Below are positions 43,371 to 52,187 of a DNA stretch of 64,000 bases, piece by piece. Position numbers and translations under genes: made by a program. The stretch covers positions 4,160,001-4,224,000 of the forward strand of contig NZ_CP126093.1 in assembly GCF_030123065.1 (NCBI RefSeq), written 5' to 3'. This DNA is from Neobacillus sp. DY30 (GTDB lineage Bacteria > Bacillota > Bacilli > Bacillales > Cytobacillaceae). Below the pieces are notes generated by a model. The model saw nothing but the letters and a program-made list of their open reading frames with translations. It had not been told where the DNA came from and searched no databases. The first letter of the stretch is position 1; each line of letters starts with the position of its first letter.

Positions 43371-45008
43371 TTAATCTCCCCTTAAATTTTTTATAATTCC
43401 TTTAAAAAATTTACTTTTGAGCTTGAAAGGTTCTTTATATTCTAAATCAAAAACAACATCCTCCAGCCAGTGCGTATCAAATAAACGGTCATGAAGGAAA
43501 TTTTCAATATCATTATGACCAGGCGGATTATAAACAATAATATCAATACCAAATTGGTTTAAAAGCAGCATAAGAGCGGCATCTGATCGTGATAACATAC
43601 CGCGGGACTCATTGTTATAAATGATTAACTTCGGCACATGCTGAGAGTAATCAAACTTCTCCAACAACTGAATGATTTCCTTTGGTGTAAACATCGCCTG
43701 ACTAAATAAATAGACACTTACTTCTTCCATGCTTTCCCCTGGTAACGACTTTAAACCAGGGCGCTCACAAATTCGTCGAATCGCATTTGCAATCCCCTTT
43801 TGCAATCCAGCTGACAAAAATGAATATGGCCAATAATGTGCCTGCATCATTGCCTCAGGGTTCAATAATCCGTCTCTGCCGAGTGCGTTCCGGTAGTGAA
43901 AACGAAAATCATTAGAGCTTGACCATGTAAAAGGCAGTTGGCGAATCAATAGGCTATGTTCAAATTCTGTTAGATTTTGAATTCGATCCCAATACTCTTT
44001 CCGGTTTTTACTCACTCCCTGAATTTTGGCAAACAAGGCAGGGATTTTAACTTGTCCCATGTCGACTTCAAAGCCTGGACGAACCATTGCGATTTCTTTT
44101 CCGAGTATAAATAATTCATCATACGTGGTTTTTAAGGTAATGGAAGAGGGCGTATAATCCCTTAATTGCCAAGGTTTATATAAACCCGAGCCTTCTTGGT
44201 TGAGAATAGTCTCAATCTCTCTTGAAGCACGATAGGCCACCGTAGTTTGACGATTTCTTCTCTCTTTTGGAAATGGTTCGGCTGGTTGTTTATTTGGATA
44301 ATGATGCGTAAAAATTTCATCTTCTAGAAATCCAGCTAAACCATCTTTACCTTCCGGATGAAAGATAACTAAATCGCAGCCAAGCTTCATTAAATAGTAG
44401 ACAAAATAAGGCTGACTTCTCTTCATATCGCCATACCATAAGAATTTAGGCATTTCCTTTTGCAAGTCAACATTATCTAATAAAGGATTTAAATGGTTCA
44501 TTGACCATTTAATTACATCGACTAAAACCCTTCTTAGTTCGTGATTTTTCAAGCCGCCCTCTTCACGCTCGGTGAAAAGTTCGAGCGTGCTGATCATCGC
44601 TTCCCTTATTTTCCGATGAATAGCTGGAGTATTTGACTTATAAAGCAGCCGCTCACCATCAAGGAACGCGGTGAATCGATTAATGGAAAGTTTCTGATCT
44701 TGACTGATATTCAGCACCTTTTGAATGGATTGAAAATGCTGGTTATCAATGTGTTTATTTAATGTTTCCTCACTTAATAAATGTAAGTGAGTATCCGAGG
44801 ATGACACATAATCAAAAAGCTGATTATAGTACTCGTCACTGTCTATCGGAATTCCAAGGAATTTCGCCAGTACTTGCCCGATCTGAATGCTTCCCTGCTC
44901 AAATGAAAATCCCGGGCGTTCTGACAGGGGCATTTTCAGCATATCAAGCCAATTTTCCAATGAGAGGGATACAGGTCGGACATTCATTTGGTTGTATGGT
45001 AAATTCAT
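43371..45008 (-). CDS. yceG: YceG-like protein of the Ter system
   Basis: A 545-residue protein of the YceG family found only beside TelA and TerD genes. The sequence has two similar parts, each with a Rossmann-like core (PKFLWYGDMKRSQPYFVYYL near 180-200, and PKLIIYNNESRG near 455-466), followed by a VIFHPEGKDGL or IVYNPPGHNDIENF segment. First gene of its operon; a near-perfect ECF-sigma promoter lies 108 bases upstream. Molecular function unknown. Confidence 0.88.
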   Translation of the reverse strand: MNLPYNQMNVRPVSLSLENWLDMLKMPLSERPGFSFEQGSIQIGQVLAKFLGIPIDSDEYYNQLFDYVSSSDTHLHLLSEETLNKHIDNQHFQSIQKVLNISQDQKLSINRFTAFLDGERLLYKSNTPAIHRKIREAMISTLELFTEREEGGLKNHELRRVLVDVIKWSMNHLNPLLDNVDLQKEMPKFLWYGDMKRSQPYFVYYLMKLGCDLVIFHPEGKDGLAGFLEDEIFTHHYPNKQPAEPFPKERRNRQTTVAYRASREIETILNQEGSGLYKPWQLRDYTPSSITLKTTYDELFILGKEIAMVRPGFEVDMGQVKIPALFAKIQGVSKNRKEYWDRIQNLTEFEHSLLIRQLPFTWSSSNDFRFHYRNALGRDGLLNPEAMMQAHYWPYSFLSAGLQKGIANAIRRICERPGLKSLPGESMEEVSVYLFSQAMFTPKEIIQLLEKFDYSQHVPKLIIYNNESRGMLSRSDAALMLLLNQFGIDIIVYNPPGHNDIENFLHDRLFDTHWLEDVVFDLEYKEPFKLKSKFFKGIIKNLRGD

Positions 45009-45115
45009 TCATAATCCCTTCCCTCAAAAAAGCGAAAGATTTTTGTACGTTACAGTAAAATTATGTAAGGGTATTCTTTACCATCATATCACAGTTAAAA
45101 AATTGGTTCATTGTT

Positions 45116-45143
45116 TATACGAAAGTAATCGTAAAATGTTTCA
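45116..45143 (-). promoter_or_regulatory. ECF-sigma (sigma-W/M type) promoter of the yceG-telA-terD operon
   Basis: TGAAAC, 16 bases, then CGTATA on the minus strand, identical to the consensus of extracytoplasmic-function sigma factors such as sigma-W and sigma-M. The B. subtilis yce operon is known to be under such sigma factors. Confidence 0.85.
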
Positions 45144-45225
45144 TTAATTAGGCATTTTCCTCATTTTTCACCTTTTTCCTTGTCCTTACATATGATTGAG
45201 TACTTAGAGATAAGTAGGTGACTAA

Positions 45226-45468
45226 ATGAGATTTTTATACAAGCGGCCTAGAATGGAAGATGTCAGCGAGGAATTAAGTATCATTATGGATTTAATGGTC
45301 TCGAAAACCTTCGTTATAATCGATTTATTCTGGTTATGCTTACTTTTTACTTTGTTTCTTACTCCCGTTCTTGCCAGTGTTAGTATGTCTGTCTTATTTT
45401 TTTGTGGTTCCTTTGCTATGTTCAGTTCCATCTATTTTTATTTCTTTTATCCCGACATTAAAAATTAG
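45226..45468 (+). CDS. Small two-helix membrane protein, uncertain
   Basis: An 80-residue frame with two hydrophobic segments (about 26-48 and 50-74). AGGTGA lies four bases before the ATG. It is the only plus-strand gene inside the Ter island, between its two minus-strand operons, and its end touches the HAD gene end. No family recognised. It may be a Ter-associated membrane protein or a chance frame in AT-rich DNA. Confidence 0.45.
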   Translation: MRFLYKRPRMEDVSEELSIIMDLMVSKTFVIIDLFWLCLLFTLFLTPVLASVSMSVLFFCGSFAMFSSIYFYFFYPDIKN

Positions 45469-46265
45469 ATTTTGAGTGTTAAGGCCTTTAGGAAATGCTG
45501 GAGTATATCTTCGCCAGCGGCAATGCCGAGCTGGTTTGTCAGCGCGAAATCAGCAGGTCCCTTCACTTTAAGGAGCTCTCCATGGCTTGGGACAATTGGA
45601 TAGCGGCAATTCTTGAGAAAATCCAAATCTAAAACGGAATCACCTGCGCCCGCCATTGCTACCATCCCTTCTCGGTTACAAATATATTCTAGCGCCTTCC
45701 CTTTGCTAATAGCCGCTGGAATAAAGTAGAGCTTTCTGCCCTGAAGGCTCATTTTCCAACCATAATTGGCTGTAAGTCCACGAATTTCGATGAGTTCTGA
45801 TTGGGTGGGAAGACAATTTAATATAAAGTAAAAAAATAAATTATCAGCACGCTTTCTCTCCCCATCCAACATAATTCCAGCCATTTTTAACGCAGATAGT
45901 AACTCTTCCTCATGTGCACATCCAGTTTTCAACTGAAACATTAAATGTTCAGACCACTCTTTTAAAGGTTCCCCGTTGTATAAAATATGTGCTCCATTTG
46001 TCGTAATTGCGTATGACAATGGTATTTCTTCTTCAAAAATTACAAACCGTCTAAATTGTTCTGTTGTTCTCGTGGTAACCGGTATAAACAAGCTGTGCTG
46101 GTTCACTTCTTTCAACATGGAAAAAGCAGCTTCCGTCATATATCCTACCCATTTTCCCTTATTCATTTCAACCGGCTTCAACACAAGATTCTCTGGTATT
46201 CCGAATTCTCCGATTGCCCGATCAGAATACATCAATGTGCGGTCAAGATCCGATGCAGTTATCAT
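45465..46265 (-). CDS. HAD-family phosphatase of the Ter biosynthetic set
   Basis: A 266-residue HAD hydrolase with the catalytic DxD as SDLDRTLMYS near the N-terminus, TTR in motif II, the conserved lysine in AAISKGKALEYI and the acidic motif IV GAGDSVLDLDFL. It overlaps the StiP-like gene by four bases. In Ter islands an HAD enzyme accompanies phosphoribosyltransferase-like proteins and is thought to dephosphorylate a nucleotide-like intermediate. Confidence 0.88.
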   Translation of the reverse strand: MITASDLDRTLMYSDRAIGEFGIPENLVLKPVEMNKGKWVGYMTEAAFSMLKEVNQHSLFIPVTTRTTEQFRRFVIFEEEIPLSYAITTNGAHILYNGEPLKEWSEHLMFQLKTGCAHEEELLSALKMAGIMLDGERKRADNLFFYFILNCLPTQSELIEIRGLTANYGWKMSLQGRKLYFIPAAISKGKALEYICNREGMVAMAGAGDSVLDLDFLKNCRYPIVPSHGELLKVKGPADFALTNQLGIAAGEDILQHFLKALTLKI

Positions 46266-47383
46266 TTACTAGTCTCCTTAACCGATTTAATTAACCCCAT
46301 ACACAAATAATTCATATCAGGAAATATCTCTACTTCTACTCCTTTTTCTTCTGCGAGCATGAGAATATGTTTCACATAAGGACTTGAAGGATCACGCATG
46401 AGGATTTTCCATGGGACTCTTCTAAGTAGTACTCGTGTTGTTTCACCAACTCCTGGCTTGATATAATTCGTGCTTCCTATATTAAATTCTGCTTGGATGG
46501 TTTTAACATCCTGCATACCTACAAATTCTGCATGAATTTCTTGGTGTACTCTTTGTAATACAATTCTTTCCGCTTCTTCGCTGATTGCAGAAAATTCACC
46601 AGCAATTAAGTCAATATAATCATTCGAAACATCGCTGGGTAGAAGTTCGCGGTAATACTTTGCTCCGTGAAAATCAATTTTGCCAATGTACGTGTCATTT
46701 AATACCGTACGGCTAACAAGTCCTGAAACGGTCGAATTTAAACAAGCGCTTGGAATGAGAAAGTCCTCTCTCGTTCCAAAAACTGTCGTGCAATGGCCAG
46801 GGTCGGCAACGACAGCAAGTTGATCATCTAGCTGAATTTGATATATTTTTTCAAATTGTTGGCATGCCTTTGTTAATTCAAGCGAAATGGCCCCTTTTCC
46901 TGTCCATCCATCCACAAATTGAATGTTTCCCTTTGGGTGTTTTTTAAGGATAAAGTGTAGTGCATTTTCATCAATACCTCTATCACGGATAATGGAAACA
47001 CTATAATGAGGTAAAGATATGCCATAGCGGGATTGAATATATCTTTTTATTAAAATTCCGACAGGCGTACCAGCTCGCGCTAGAGATACGAGAATGGACT
47101 GATTTCCCTTATTTCGATAAATTTGCTCTGCCACAATACCAACGCATAGGGCTACCTTTGATTTATACTCATTGGCGGTTTGCCAAAACAAATCAACATA
47201 TTCCTTTGGCGGCTGGTATTCTATTGGCAGTGATTCACTATAATGCTGACCAGATTGAACTCTCATTTCGCGATTTACAGTGGAGTCTTCCAGCTGAATC
47301 GTACTCAAATCTTTTAATAGAAAAAGAACATCATCCTCAGAATAGCTTCCCATTTTAGCAGGCTGATTGGTTATCATCGACAT
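46262..47383 (-). CDS. StiP-domain protein (PRTase-like/cysteine protease family) of the Ter set
   Basis: A 373-residue protein of the StiP family (earlier described as a PRTase-like Pfam domain). The VSLARAGTPVGILIKRYI and FVDGWTGKGAIS segments resemble the pyrophosphate and PRPP loops of phosphoribosyltransferases; the second holds the TGKGA turn. It overlaps the HAD gene and lies 14 bases from the PRTase gene. The exact reaction is unknown. Confidence 0.8.
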   Translation of the reverse strand: MSMITNQPAKMGSYSEDDVLFLLKDLSTIQLEDSTVNREMRVQSGQHYSESLPIEYQPPKEYVDLFWQTANEYKSKVALCVGIVAEQIYRNKGNQSILVSLARAGTPVGILIKRYIQSRYGISLPHYSVSIIRDRGIDENALHFILKKHPKGNIQFVDGWTGKGAISLELTKACQQFEKIYQIQLDDQLAVVADPGHCTTVFGTREDFLIPSACLNSTVSGLVSRTVLNDTYIGKIDFHGAKYYRELLPSDVSNDYIDLIAGEFSAISEEAERIVLQRVHQEIHAEFVGMQDVKTIQAEFNIGSTNYIKPGVGETTRVLLRRVPWKILMRDPSSPYVKHILMLAEEKGVEVEIFPDMNYLCMGLIKSVKETSK

Positions 47384-47396
47384 TCTTTCACCCCTA

Positions 47397-48734
47397 TTAC
47401 TCTGAGAAAAAGGCGATTTTAATCGACTTTATCTGTAATTTTTCCACTTGTTTTAATAATGGCTGCAGTTTTTCAGCGTCCACTTTCCTTTCAAAAAAAA
47501 CAAATAATTCATCATATACACCAGGAGGAATATTGTAAACGAAGTGAGCCACATCCTGATCCTCTGGATTAGGAAATCCAATACCAAATCTTGCCCCATA
47601 CCCTTGGTTATTTTGAATATAGATGGGACTTCTGGTGGTAGATTGATAGAAGACATTTTTACCCATTTCCGCTGCCAATTTCATAGGAATGTACATGAAT
47701 TCCCCGGTCCCTAAACATATCGTTTTTGATGCCGTTCTGTGTTGTCTCAATACATCAGCAGCTTTAATTACTTTCCGATGGAGAGCGGCGTTAGTGCTGC
47801 TAGCTATTCCAAAGCGGCCCGTTTCCTTTATATAGGGAGGCTTATTGCCAGTTTCGATATCTTCTTTTTCAAAAAAAGAAGATAAAGATATTGTTTCCAT
47901 TGCTGTGTTTATTTCTATATGTGTATCAGGTTGATCCTCGGATGTTTCAAGCTTTTCAATCTCATTTACTTCAACCTTACCGCTCATTAAACTTACGACA
48001 TTAATATTGATTCCAAGTGTTTTTTCAAGTTGTATAAAATGCTGTTTGTTTTCCTCAGATCGCCAATCCAAAATTGAAACAACCGTATATTCTTCCCTAG
48101 GAAACTGTGAATGAATCGACTGGATAATATTGATTGCTGTTTTCCCTGTGGTCATTTCATCATCTACTAAAATAATTTCCCGCTGATTATCAATCATTTC
48201 TACCGGAATATAGCAGCGATGAGAGGTAGCATGAGAATGCTCCTCTTCAAAGGTAATACACGGTGTTAGATGATCTAGCACCTCTCTGGTAGTATGGAAA
48301 TATTCTGCTTCTTCAAAGCAATCAAAAAAAGCGTGTCCGAGTGAAGTAGCTGTCTCTGCAAACCCAATCACAACCGGGTTTACTGATTTAGGAATAAAAG
48401 AAACGCTTTGAAAATCTGTTTCTTTTTGACCAAATGATTTCACTAAACTTTCTTTTACTTGACATTTGTATTCTCTTACACTCTCTGCATATCTAGCTGC
48501 AAGTAAAGCAGGTATTATAAGACCTTTTTGCGGTTGTATTGGTAAATGTTTTCCTAGAACCTTACTAACAAACAAAAACGACCGTTTTTTATTGATTCTT
48601 GCTGCCATTATAAACAATTCTTCAAGAGGTAACTGAAATGGATTAGCACTTACTTCAATGTCCACAGTAATTTTGTCAAGAATTGTATACGTATATGTCT
48701 TTTTTGATAAGGTCGATATTTGTGTATCCTTCAT
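47397..48734 (-). CDS. Phosphoribosyltransferase with C-terminal TRSP domain
   Basis: A 445-residue protein. The N-terminal PRTase domain has the PRPP-binding motif IILVDDEMTTGKTAIN at about 190-205. The C-terminal TRSP domain has the GTGEFMYIP segment and the name-giving TTRSPI at about 383-388. This pairing is found mainly in Ter gene islands. It would join a base-like group to ribose phosphate. Its start overlaps the end of the aldolase gene by 59 bases. Confidence 0.88.
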   Translation of the reverse strand: MKDTQISTLSKKTYTYTILDKITVDIEVSANPFQLPLEELFIMAARINKKRSFLFVSKVLGKHLPIQPQKGLIIPALLAARYAESVREYKCQVKESLVKSFGQKETDFQSVSFIPKSVNPVVIGFAETATSLGHAFFDCFEEAEYFHTTREVLDHLTPCITFEEEHSHATSHRCYIPVEMIDNQREIILVDDEMTTGKTAINIIQSIHSQFPREEYTVVSILDWRSEENKQHFIQLEKTLGININVVSLMSGKVEVNEIEKLETSEDQPDTHIEINTAMETISLSSFFEKEDIETGNKPPYIKETGRFGIASSTNAALHRKVIKAADVLRQHRTASKTICLGTGEFMYIPMKLAAEMGKNVFYQSTTRSPIYIQNNQGYGARFGIGFPNPEDQDVAHFVYNIPPGVYDELFVFFERKVDAEKLQPLLKQVEKLQIKSIKIAFFSE

Positions 48735-49872
48735 GTAGCACCCCGTAAAGCTGAGATTTTAAGATGATTTTTTTCGCCCAAAACAAATGAGGCTTAATTT
48801 CGTTCATTTTGTTGGAAAAATCACTTTTTTTCACTCCATTTTCACCCTTTTCTGTTTCAACAATGGAACAGGCATCAATATATTCCTCGTAAGTTACAAC
48901 ATTTAGTGCCTGTACGGCCTTAATATGGGTAGGATGAATAATGGTTTTTCCCGTTAGCCCGTTAGCAATATCCATTAACACTTCTCTAATTAGACCATCC
49001 ATATTCTGGTCAATTAATTCAGCCCGCCACTTCAAGCCTTCATCACCATATCGTTCGCGAAAAGGTGTCTGTCTAAGCTGTGGTTTTAACATCCTTGGTT
49101 TAGAAGAGAAATACTCCCAGACCGGTCCTGAAATTACATAAGGACTTTCAGACCGTTGAAAAACATTTATAATATCTGCAATGCAATCTCGTAAAACCGC
49201 AATCTCGTAAACAGTGGTATCCACACTTCTGCGAATTCCGTACAATCCGCAAAAATCAGTTGCCCCAATTCGAACATTCAAGATAGTATCCTTATAGCAA
49301 TCAAGGAGATGTTTTATTGCCATTAATTCTGTCATTCTTGTTTCTTTATGTATTATTTTATCACTTTCAAGGATAGGCATGGCGTAAAAAGGCTTGTCGT
49401 CTGTGTGAATTTTCACAACCTCCGCTAACAAGTCACCGCCAGTCTCTGCATTAAATTTCGGCAAAACAACGCCAGTTAACAATTCAATTGCATTACCTAG
49501 CTGTTCCTTCATTCTTTTAAGCTGATCTATATTCCGAATCCGGATAAACATTAGTGGCAGGTCATCAATTGTTAAATAATTTTTATTGATTTCACCATAT
49601 AATTTTAGCAGTTCCTCTACAAGCAGCACTTCTGCCTTTTCAACCTCGAAATCACCCACGGCATCCTCTAGGTCTATTACAAGGGAAGTTAACCCTTCAT
49701 GCTTTTTTGACAGGAGATCTTGATGAATATTTGGGCGAGTTGCGGGCATGTATAGAGTTGCGCCAAGTCCATAAGATAAAAGCTCCCGATCACTATACTT
49801 ATTAAAGTCCCTGGGCTTTTGAAAGAATAATGTTCCAAGCTCATTTTCATAAAAATAGGTAAAATGCTTCAT
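48676..49872 (-). CDS. HpcH/HpaI aldolase / citrate-lyase-type C-C bond lyase of the Ter set
   Basis: A 398-residue TIM-barrel lyase family protein. LVIDLEDAVGD with the metal-binding acidic residues is at about 64-75, LMFIRIRN at about 107-114 and the VRIGATDFCGLYG region near 200. Malyl-CoA or citrate lyase relatives cut or join C-C bonds with Mg2+. It begins the biosynthetic part of the operon after TerC, with a terminator-like hairpin in between. Confidence 0.86.
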   Translation of the reverse strand: MKHFTYFYENELGTLFFQKPRDFNKYSDRELLSYGLGATLYMPATRPNIHQDLLSKKHEGLTSLVIDLEDAVGDFEVEKAEVLLVEELLKLYGEINKNYLTIDDLPLMFIRIRNIDQLKRMKEQLGNAIELLTGVVLPKFNAETGGDLLAEVVKIHTDDKPFYAMPILESDKIIHKETRMTELMAIKHLLDCYKDTILNVRIGATDFCGLYGIRRSVDTTVYEIAVLRDCIADIINVFQRSESPYVISGPVWEYFSSKPRMLKPQLRQTPFRERYGDEGLKWRAELIDQNMDGLIREVLMDIANGLTGKTIIHPTHIKAVQALNVVTYEEYIDACSIVETEKGENGVKKSDFSNKMNEIKPHLFWAKKIILKSQLYGVLHEGYTNIDLIKKDIYVYNS

Positions 49873-49890
49873 TCTAAATGACTCCTTTAA

Positions 49891-49930
49891 TAAAAAAGAT
49901 GGGGACTGACTTTCGTCTGTTCCCCATTTT
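49891..49930 (-). terminator. Terminator-like hairpin inside the TerD-TerC-biosynthetic operon
   Basis: ATGGGGA and TCCCCAT, with extra pairing inside (ACAGAC/GTCAGT), run into CTTTTTTATT on the minus strand between terC and the aldolase gene. It would lower expression of the five-gene enzyme set relative to TerD and TerC. Confidence 0.7.
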
Positions 49931-49947
49931 ATGTCACACGTTTATAA

Positions 49948-50712
49948 TTATGATTCCTTAGAAACTTCTTTCTTTTTGTTCATGAAATGAACAACAAAAG
50001 TCGCTCCAAATACTAGTAGTAAAATAACGAAGAAGGTGATATGACTTACATGAACCCCGAATACTCCGGCAAACATTTTTGCAGATATTAAAAGAATTAA
50101 AATATAAGCTGATGTCTCAAGTTCTGGAATACGATCAATTAATGCCAAGAATACTCCGGCAACACCTCGCATCATTAGAACCCCAAGCATACCGCCAAGC
50201 AACAGCACCCAAACCTCATTACTAATTCCGAAAGCAGCTAGAACACTGTCAACTGAAAAAGCAATATCCATTAATTCTACTGCAGCAACTGTTCCCCAGA
50301 AGGTTCCAAATAGTCGAATGAGCAAGCCCTTTTGATTAATCCCGTGCTCTTCCCCTTCTTCTACCTGACTCGCTTTTCGTTTATCAATGAAATACTTAAT
50401 TGCTAACCAAGCAAGATAAGCAGCTCCTAAAACTTTAACCAGTGTAAATTTAATTAAATAAACTCCAATTCCAATTGCAATAAATCGGAAGATATAAGCA
50501 CCAAGTAAGCCATAAAAAAGGGCTCTTTTACGCTGTTCTGGCGGTAAGTGTTTTACCATTACTGCTAGAACAAGAGCATTATCGGCTGATAGTAACCCTT
50601 CGAGAATAACTAGGGTAGCGATTAATCCCCAGTTAACCGGATCTGATAAAACCTCGACCCAGTGCTGCCAGTCAAAAAATAATGAATAAGTTTCAATAAT
50701 TCCTTCCCACAT
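49948..50712 (-). CDS. TerC-family membrane protein (YceF type)
   Basis: A 254-residue membrane protein with about seven helices. The acidic metal-site residues expected of TerC are seen in LEGLLSADNALVLA and ELMDIAFSVDSVLAAFGIS. TerC proteins are linked to manganese export, metal loading of exported proteins and tellurite resistance. It follows TerD and is part of the same transcript. Confidence 0.93.
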   Translation of the reverse strand: MWEGIIETYSLFFDWQHWVEVLSDPVNWGLIATLVILEGLLSADNALVLAVMVKHLPPEQRKRALFYGLLGAYIFRFIAIGIGVYLIKFTLVKVLGAAYLAWLAIKYFIDKRKASQVEEGEEHGINQKGLLIRLFGTFWGTVAAVELMDIAFSVDSVLAAFGISNEVWVLLLGGMLGVLMMRGVAGVFLALIDRIPELETSAYILILLISAKMFAGVFGVHVSHITFFVILLLVFGATFVVHFMNKKKEVSKES

Positions 50713-50751
50713 TAAAAAAATTCCTCCCGGATATTAAAAGTTTCGTTCAAA

Positions 50752-50775
50752 GACCCAGCATGCGCTGGGTCTTTA
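50752..50775 (-). repeat. Hairpin between terD and terC
   Basis: AGACCCAGC and GCTGGGTCT form a perfect nine-base stem with little T run after it. It may be an mRNA processing or stability element. Confidence 0.45.
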
Positions 50776-50784
50776 TTCTAGATG

Positions 50785-51366
50785 TTATCCTACTTGTAAT
50801 CCAAAGTCTGTAGCAAGAGCCGCTAAGCCGCCTTGGTAGCCGCTGCCAATTGCGCTAAACTTCCACTCACCGTTATGACGATATAGTTCGCCAACAACAA
50901 CTGCTGTTTCGATAGAGAAATCTTCTCCTAAATCATAACGAATCAGTTCCTCACCGGTTGATTCATTGAAAATTCGGGCATACGCGTTAGAAACTTGACC
51001 AAAGTTTTGGTTTCTTGCAGCCGCATCATGAATGGTAATTGTGAACGTAACACGTTGAATGTTAGAAGGAATTGCTGTTAGATTGATGTTTACTTGCTCA
51101 TCATCACCATCACCAGCACCAGTACGGTTATCACCATTATGTACAACAGCACCATTTGCACCTTGTGGGTTATTGTAGAATACGAAGTCTGTTTCGTTTG
51201 TAACCTTGCCATTCTCACCTAATAAGAAAACGGATGAATCCAGGTCGAAGTCATGTCCGCCATCATATTTATTGGTATCCCATCCTAAACCAACTACTAC
51301 ATTTGTTAACCCAGGATTTGTCTTCGTTAAATCTACTTTTTGACCTTTTGATAAACTGATTGCCAT
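50785..51366 (-). CDS. TerD-family stress protein, first gene of second Ter operon
   Basis: A 193-residue TerD protein with the family start [19 protein letters not shown], the acidic loops [10 protein letters not shown] and [14 protein letters not shown], and [15 protein letters not shown]. It is close to the protein at 40962-41540. A consensus ECF promoter lies about 33 bases upstream. Confidence 0.94.
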   Translation of the reverse strand: MAISLSKGQKVDLTKTNPGLTNVVVGLGWDTNKYDGGHDFDLDSSVFLLGENGKVTNETDFVFYNNPQGANGAVVHNGDNRTGAGDGDDEQVNINLTAIPSNIQRVTFTITIHDAAARNQNFGQVSNAYARIFNESTGEELIRYDLGEDFSIETAVVVGELYRHNGEWKFSAIGSGYQGGLAALATDFGLQVG

Positions 51367-51398
51367 TTTTTCATTCCTCCATTTTAGGTAATAGTCTA

Positions 51399-51426
51399 TA
51401 TACGAGCTCCTCTAGGAAAGGTTTCA
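51399..51426 (-). promoter_or_regulatory. ECF-sigma (sigma-W/M type) promoter of the terD-terC-biosynthetic operon
   Basis: TGAAAC, 16 bases, CGTATA on the minus strand; same elements and spacing as the promoter at 45116-45143. Confidence 0.85.
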
Positions 51427-51466
51427 AAAATTATAATAAAATTTTTACTATCGGTTTTGCAAATCC

Positions 51467-52060
51467 TTAACTCATCCATTTTGGCGGGGTATTTTTATCC
51501 CAATAAATAGACCCTAGCTCATGATGGCTTTGAAATTCGTCATGATAGGTATGGTAATGAAAATTAAACCAGTAACCGGCTTGCGGTGGATTATCTCTTC
51601 TCACATGGAAACGAAGAACATCTTTGTTCGTTTCACTATTTTTGACATTAAAGATTTTTTCTGATTGTCCCTTGCCTGGAGTCTCTGTAATAGCTAGATT
51701 TAGTAAATCTTCTGCTGGGAATTGCTCAGCGGTTTCCTGTAAAGCCTTTTCGATATTAGGCATAATAATTTCCCGAAACTCATTTTCAATTACAGGCTTA
51801 ATCCTTGTACCGAATTTTTGATAGGATTGCAGCTCTGCCTTTTTAATCAGCTCTTCGACAAATTTTTCCTTATCTACTACTTCTTCTGTCTCAAAGAAGC
51901 TATTTTCCTCAGCATAGCCTCTTAACAGGGCAGCTTCAATCGTATCTCTCTCTGTAGGTTTCTCAGCATTTACGTTATTTATTAGTTGAGTCGGAGTAAT
52001 AAGTCCAAATGTTAAAACTGAAACGAGCACCACAAACGATTTACGAATCCATTTATTCAT
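51467..52060 (-). CDS. ypjP: YpjP-like protein
   Basis: A 197-residue protein with an N-terminal membrane or signal segment (about 8-30) and a conserved C-terminal part rich in aromatic and histidine residues (AGYWFNFHYHTYHDEFQ). It matches the YpjP family of Bacillus, encoded near thyB and dfrA in B. subtilis; here the protease gene and Ter island stand between. Function unknown. Confidence 0.82.
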   Translation of the reverse strand: MNKWIRKSFVVLVSVLTFGLITPTQLINNVNAEKPTERDTIEAALLRGYAEENSFFETEEVVDKEKFVEELIKKAELQSYQKFGTRIKPVIENEFREIIMPNIEKALQETAEQFPAEDLLNLAITETPGKGQSEKIFNVKNSETNKDVLRFHVRRDNPPQAGYWFNFHYHTYHDEFQSHHELGSIYWDKNTPPKWMS

Positions 52061-52187
52061 CTAAATTCCCCTTTTTCACCTGGAAGAATTGGATTAATTT
52101 TTCCGATATTTTTTGACTCTTACCAATTATTATACTTCTTTTACTGGCAAAATGGAAAAATCATTACTTGCAGAATGATAGAAATTC

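Noticed and set aside
45222-45431. Minus-strand frame of 69 codons opposite the small membrane protein
   Set aside because: No ribosome binding site; the plus-strand frame has one and a plausible membrane topology.
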